DNA from: CALAED01 sp937891035
GTDB taxonomy: Bacteria > Actinomycetota > Actinomycetes > Streptosporangiales > Streptosporangiaceae
Assembly: GCA_035642125.1 (NCBI GenBank)
Contig: DASQSZ010000043.1
Span: forward strand, 1-16,729
Length of the DNA stretch: 16,729 nt
Direction: 5' to 3'
This document shows positions 13,392-16,729 of the stretch, piece after piece. The position numbers and the translations under genes were made by a program. Numbering within the stretch: position 1 is the stretch's first letter; the number at the start of each line of letters is the position of its first letter. Below the pieces are notes generated by a model. That model saw only the letters and a program-made list of their open reading frames with translations. It did no database searches and was not told where the DNA came from.

Positions 13392-14333
13392 GTGCCGAAC
13401 ACGACGATCAGAGCGCTCGGCAGCGACGTCTATGAGATCGACACCCGGATGGCCGGCTACACCGGCATCACGGCAGGCTATTTGATCGCATCGGATCGTC
13501 CCTGCCTGGTGGAGCCGGGAACGGCCGGATCCGCCTCCGTTGTCCGCGATGCGCTCACCCACCTCGGCGTTGGGGCCGCCGACCTGGCCACCGTGGTCGT
13601 CACGCACATCCACCTCGACCACGCCGGCGGGGTCGGCGACATGGCCGACCTCTACCCGGAGGCCGAGATCGTCGTACACGAGAAGGGCGCGCCGCATCTG
13701 GCCGATCCCACGCGGCTCACGCGCAGCGCCCGCATGGTCTATGGCGCCCGGTTCGACGATCTCTTCGGCGACCTCAAGCCCACCGATGCCGTACGGATCC
13801 GGGCGGTGGGGGACGACGGCGCCGTCGACCTGGGCGGTGGCCGCAAGCTGACCTCGCATTACTCCCCTGGACACGCCCGGCATCACGTCGGGCTGCTCGA
13901 CTCGGCGACCGGCGACCTTTATGTCGGGGACGCGGCCGGGCTGTACATTCCAGATACAGGGGATATGCGACCGGCCACGCCGCCGCCGGATTTCGACCTC
14001 GACATGGCGCTCGCCTCCCTGGAGAAGTTCCGTGCCCTGAGGCCGCAGCGGCTGCTGTTCGCGCACTTCGGGCCGGTGATGGACGTGCCGGAGACCCTCG
14101 ATCGGGCCGCCGAGGAGCTGCGCCTGTGGGTCGAGACCGTTCAGGAGGCGCACGCCGCGGGAATGGATCTCGACCACGCGGTGGCGCTGGTCCAGGAACG
14201 TACGCGCGATCGCTACATCGCCTATGGCCCGGACGCGGACCCGGCCCTGGTCGAGAAGTACGAGATGCTCAACGGCACGGAAGGCAACGTCTCCGGGATC
14301 TTGCACGCCCTGAACCGGAACCGGCCCAGCTGA
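13392..14333 (+). CDS. MBL-fold metallo-hydrolase
   Basis: A 313-residue metallo-beta-lactamase-superfamily hydrolase starting from GTG 13392. Metal ligands are visible in family order: THIHLDHAGG (H72, H74, D76, H77), SPGHARHH (H161), GDAAG (D180) and a late HFGP (H225), consistent with a dinuclear zinc site. The core is preceded by YEIDTRMAGYTGITAGYLI and LVEPGT, as in glyoxalase-II/quorum-lactonase-like members. About 80 C-terminal residues after HFGP form an added helical region (WVETVQEAHAAGMDLDHAVA, then YEMLNGTEGNVSGI). The substrate cannot be told. It is cytosolic, with no signal peptide. It may share a divergent promoter region with the SSB-like gene. Confidence 0.9.
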   Translation: MPNTTIRALGSDVYEIDTRMAGYTGITAGYLIASDRPCLVEPGTAGSASVVRDALTHLGVGAADLATVVVTHIHLDHAGGVGDMADLYPEAEIVVHEKGAPHLADPTRLTRSARMVYGARFDDLFGDLKPTDAVRIRAVGDDGAVDLGGGRKLTSHYSPGHARHHVGLLDSATGDLYVGDAAGLYIPDTGDMRPATPPPDFDLDMALASLEKFRALRPQRLLFAHFGPVMDVPETLDRAAEELRLWVETVQEAHAAGMDLDHAVALVQERTRDRYIAYGPDADPALVEKYEMLNGTEGNVSGILHALNRNRPS

Positions 14334-14378
14334 TCACGCGCGGCCACCGGGCGAGTCCGCCGCGCCCGGCGCCACGCC

Positions 14379-14394
14379 CTGGCCGGGGGGCCAG
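14379..14394. terminator. Hairpin between convergent MBL-fold and TPR genes
   Basis: A perfect 6-bp stem CTGGCC/GGCCAG with a GGGG loop, 45 nt after the MBL-fold stop, inside a 270-bp convergent gap that otherwise shows nothing recognisable. There is no T-run, so termination is only suggested by position. Confidence 0.3.
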
Positions 14395-14603
14395 CCTCGG
14401 CGTGTCCACGGGTCGGCCAGCCGCGGTCGCCGTTCCTCGACAGCGCCCGCGGTCCGCCGCGACCCGCCTGCCGTGCCGCGTTCCTGTTCGTACGCCCAGG
14501 ACCCGCGCCCGGTCCAGCGCAGCGCACCGGCGGCTGGGGGCCGCGGTACATGGCATCGATCCCGGCAGGCTGGCCGACAGCCCGGCTCCGACCCGGGAAC
14601 GCG

Positions 14604-16154
14604 TCAAGAGTCGTCCTCGTCCCCCGCCGCAGCGCCGGGCGCGCCGCTCTCCCCGGGCGCCGGCGGGCCCGGCTCGCCTGCGTCCGCCACGGACCCATCG
14701 GCATCGGCTCGGACCCTGGCGGACGCCTCAGCGGTGGCCGCCTGGACCGGGTCGTCGCTCGGCGCCTTGGGCACGCGCTGGTCGGCTGTCCCCTCCTCGA
14801 TCTCTTCGATGAAGTCCTCGGCGGTGTCGACGATCTCCAGGCCCTCGAGCTCGGCGTACCGTTCGGCGGCATCCGTCTCGCCATCGCGGTCGGCGGCCGC
14901 GGCTTTGGCGAACCATTCAGCAGCTTCGTCATCGCGTCCCGCCGCGCTCAGAGCGTCTGCATAGGAATAAAGCAGCCGGGCCGACCACGGCCGCAGCCGC
15001 TGGTCCTGGAGCTCGGGGGTCTGCAAGGCCAGCACGCCCGCGTCGTACTGACCCATGTCTCGGCGCGCGCCGGACTCGACGATGCGCATCTCCACGCGTT
15101 CGGCTTGGTTGAGCCGCTCGGCCTCGGCTGATCGGGCCAGGCTCAGCGCGCGCTCCGGCCGTTCCATACCGCGCTCGCAATCCGCCATGATCGGCAAGTA
15201 CGCCTCACGGCCGGACAGCCGCCGCGCCGCCCGCAGCTCGGCCAGCGCCTCGCCCCAGTGCCCCGCCTGGTAGGCGGCGAGCCCGCAGCCTTCGCGTACG
15301 ACCGCGACACGCGAACCCAGGCGCCTGGCGGTCTTGGCGTGTAGGTAGGCGCGTTCTGGGTCGTCGTCGAGCAAGCGCCCGGCCATGACGAGATGGCGGG
15401 CGACGACAATGGCGAGGTCTTTCGGCAGCGAGCGCAGCCCGGCCCACGCCTCCGGATCCAACTGCTCGGCCGTCACGTCGTCCGGCAGGGGCGGGGCGGC
15501 AGGGCGGTCCGCCTGCTGCCGGCCGTCCGCGACCTTCCGTACGCCGGACTGATCACGCGACCGGCCCGTTGTGTCGTCCTTGCGGGGGCCGCGATCCGCT
15601 CTCCCGCCGCCTGATCGGTCGTTTCTGTACCCCCCGCGCCCGCCGGGGCGGTCGCGGTCGCGGTCATCACCGAACCGGTCCCGTCTGCCGCCGGGCTTCC
15701 CCTCGTCGGCTCGACGGCCGGTTTTGGGATTGTTTGTCCTTGGCCGCCCTTGTCGGGAACGCTCCTCCGAACGTTCACCGCCGGCGCCGCCTGGCTTGTC
15801 ACGCCGCGGATACCCGGCTCGTCCCGAACCTTCCCCGTCGCGGCGGAACGGCCGCTTACGTCGATCGTCGTCGTCTCGCCGTCCGCTCGATGCGGAGGAA
15901 CGCCGAGCACCCTGCGCTCCCCGACCATCGGGTCGTCGCCCGGCGCGGCCGTCCTGGCGTTTCGCATCGTCACCGGCGCGGTCTGAGCGCGGACCGCCAC
16001 GACCGCTCTTCCCCGACCCTCCGGCGCGGCGGTCACTTGTATTGCGCGACTTGTTACCGCCGCGGGCAGCCGGGCGCCCGGGTTTGCCCCCGCGCCCTTG
16101 GCCGAAGCGACGCTCACGGCCCTGGTCGCCGCGGCCTTCCTGCTGTCCGCTCAT
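14604..16154 (-). CDS. TPR protein with long Arg/Gly/Asp-rich disordered N-terminus (Rv1691-like)
   Basis: A 516-residue protein from ATG 16154. Residues 1 to about 215 are low complexity: Arg, Gly, Asp, Lys and Ser with many RGG/GRGG/RGGY-like pieces (RGGKPGRPAARGG, PGGRGGYR) and almost no hydrophobic residues. Residues about 225-440 are helical with TPR-like repeats (LDPEAWAGLRSLPKDLAIVV, YLHAKTARRLGSRVAVVREG, WGEALAELRAARRL, RALSLARSAEAER, SYADALSAAGRDDEAAEWFA). The C-terminal 75 residues are acidic and Ala/Gly/Pro-rich. A TPR protein at this place matches mycobacterial Rv1691, which is much shorter, so the basic tail is an extension. RGG-rich tails usually bind RNA, so an RNA-linked role is inferred. 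Two in-frame GTGs (16163, 16157) lie just upstream and no clear Shine-Dalgarno decides between the three. Confidence 0.85.
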   Translation of the reverse strand: MSGQQEGRGDQGRERRFGQGRGGKPGRPAARGGNKSRNTSDRRAGGSGKSGRGGPRSDRAGDDAKRQDGRAGRRPDGRGAQGARRSSASSGRRDDDDRRKRPFRRDGEGSGRAGYPRRDKPGGAGGERSEERSRQGRPRTNNPKTGRRADEGKPGGRRDRFGDDRDRDRPGGRGGYRNDRSGGGRADRGPRKDDTTGRSRDQSGVRKVADGRQQADRPAAPPLPDDVTAEQLDPEAWAGLRSLPKDLAIVVARHLVMAGRLLDDDPERAYLHAKTARRLGSRVAVVREGCGLAAYQAGHWGEALAELRAARRLSGREAYLPIMADCERGMERPERALSLARSAEAERLNQAERVEMRIVESGARRDMGQYDAGVLALQTPELQDQRLRPWSARLLYSYADALSAAGRDDEAAEWFAKAAAADRDGETDAAERYAELEGLEIVDTAEDFIEEIEEGTADQRVPKAPSDDPVQAATAEASARVRADADGSVADAGEPGPPAPGESGAPGAAAGDEDDS

Positions 16155-16190
16155 CACTCTCACATTTTCTGGGGCTGCAGCCCGCTAGCG

Positions 16191-16210
16191 CCGGCGGACG
16201 GATCCGCCGG
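16191..16210 (-). other. Hairpin in the leader of the disordered-TPR gene
   Basis: A perfect 8-bp stem CCGGCGGA/TCCGCCGG around 4 nt, 37 nt upstream of the start. It is flanked on the gene side by two short palindromes, CGCTAGCG (16183-16190) and GGGCTGCAGCCC (16172-16183). No U-run follows. The cluster could form a structured 5' leader or be a binding site; no known riboswitch pattern is visible. Confidence 0.35.
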
Positions 16211-16601
16211 GAGGACGGCGCGCGCCTCCTCCGTGTGGTTCATCGTATTCCGGGTATGCGGCTGGTCTGGCCATTCCATGGGTGTGACCCGTTTGTTCGG
16301 CGGAGCTGTGGTGAGTGCGAAAGGGCGCCGCATTGCTTGTTTGGGCCGGCTTGCCGAACCCGGCGACGGCAACGATGTTCAGGGGCAGGACGGCTCGCCT
16401 GATCGTTGGCACAGGAACCGAGCGGACCAGGACGCGGGGCAACCCGCCTCCCTGTTCCCACCCGGTTTAAGTAATTTGGGTGGGCGGGTGGTGGAGGGCC
16501 ATCGGCTTGGTGACCGCGTTCAGGGCGGTGTTTGGTAGGTCACGCCGGGGTGTTGAGCGGCTGCGACAACTTCCTCGCACTCCTTCACCACCCCCCGAAG
16601 G
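16211..16601. other. Gene-free spacer between the rRNA terminator and the TPR gene
   Basis: About 390 bp with no supported gene. The minus strand has a possible -10 hexamer TACGAT (16247-16242) but no matching -35. It also has a GGAGGAGG (16226-16233) that is not followed by a start codon. An AT-rich patch (16466-16477, TTTAAGTAATTT) forms the loop of a 7-bp hairpin CCCACCC/GGGTGGG (16457-16484). The promoter of the TPR gene must lie here if that gene is not read through from the rRNA operon. Confidence 0.5.
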
Positions 16602-16643
16602 CGAAAAAGAAAAAAGAAGAGGCGGTGTGGTCGCCTCTTCTTT
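16602..16643 (-). terminator. Intrinsic terminator of the rRNA operon
   Basis: On the minus strand a perfect 12-bp stem AAAGAAGAGGCG (16643-16632) pairs with CGCCTCTTCTTT (16624-16613) around a 7-nt loop. It is followed directly by a T-rich tract (TTTCTTTTT). It starts about 22 nt after the 5S 3' end. This is the only classical Rho-independent terminator in the window. Confidence 0.93.
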
Positions 16644-16664
16644 CTTTCTGAGCGTGGGTTGTGT

Positions 16665-16729
16665 GTCCGGCGGTGTCCTACTCTCCCGCGCACTCGCGTG
16701 CGGAGTACCATCGGCGCTGGCGGGCTTAA
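16665..16729 (-). rRNA. rrf: 5S ribosomal RNA, 3' half (runs off the window)
   Basis: The minus strand reads TTAAGCCCGCCAGCGCCGATG, then GTACTCCGCACGCGAGTGCG, then GGGAGAGTAGGACACCGCCG. This is the conserved actinobacterial 5S rRNA 3' half: AAGC...CCAGCGCCGATGGTACT, the helix IV/V hairpin, and GGGAGAGTAGGACACCGCC. About 65 of the usual 117-120 nt are present; the 5' part lies beyond base 16729, with 23S and 16S rRNA expected further out. The exact 3' end is uncertain by a few bases. Confidence 0.95.

Noticed and set aside
12963..14306. Minus-strand open frame of 447 codons opposite the MBL-fold gene.
   Set aside because: Antisense to the gene with intact HxHxDH motif and a good ribosome-binding site; the product has no recognisable domain.
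16160..16282. Small minus-strand ORF (40 codons from ATG 16282) ending in a GTGA overlap with the first possible start of the TPR gene.
   Set aside because: No ribosome-binding site before its ATG candidates, it runs through the palindrome cluster, and the overlapped GTG is not the favoured start. It may be a coupling leader, but evidence is weaker than for the tlyA-nadK chain.

Overview
The window is GC-rich (well above 65% by eye) with strong G/C bias at third codon positions. It carries the run TPR protein, HAD phosphatase, small conserved protein, tlyA, nadK, recN, steA, steB that is familiar from Mycobacterium and other actinomycetes. It is therefore a chromosomal segment of an actinomycete, quite possibly of the order Streptosporangiales, although the sequence alone does not fix the genus. 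Most genes are on the minus strand. Three (SCP2-like, DUF1015, MBL-fold) are on the plus strand. I see no insertion sequence, prophage, tRNA or CRISPR array.

Reading the minus strand in its direction of transcription (high to low coordinates): the window opens inside a 5S rRNA gene (16665-16729), followed by a clear intrinsic terminator (16602-16643) and a spacer of about 0.4 kb. Next comes a large TPR protein with an Arg/Gly/Asp-rich disordered N-terminus (14604-16154). A mixed-strand stretch follows: an MBL-fold hydrolase (+) divergent from a short SSB-like protein (-), then a DUF1015 protein (+) divergent from a small TPR protein (-). An HAD-IIA phosphatase (-) converges on an SCP2-like protein (+).

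The long co-directional minus-strand cluster then begins: a small conserved hypothetical, tlyA (rRNA 2'-O-methyltransferase), nadK (NAD kinase), recN (DNA repair), steA and steB/mctB (envelope and cell separation), a MraY/WecA-superfamily membrane protein, and murJ (lipid II flippase), which runs off the window at base 1. The 3' part (steA, steB, MraY-like, murJ) reads as a peptidoglycan/division module with 4-base or very short junctions. The 5' part is housekeeping (ribosome modification, NADP supply, recombinational repair).

The most unusual structure is in the spacers of this cluster. Between tlyA and nadK there is a chain of three micro-ORFs (29, 31 and 32 codons). They are joined to tlyA and to one another by ATGA stop/start overlaps, and the last stops 7 nt before nadK. 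Two of the three come from an imperfect tandem duplication that carries a ribosome-binding site plus ATGAGC. A similar Arg-rich 86-codon ORF joins the gene upstream of tlyA to tlyA through ATGA and GTGA overlaps, and a 29-codon ORF with a good Shine-Dalgarno sequence overlaps the start of steA. Whether these make proteins, act as translational-coupling relays, or are a repeat family that keeps frames open cannot be decided from the sequence alone.
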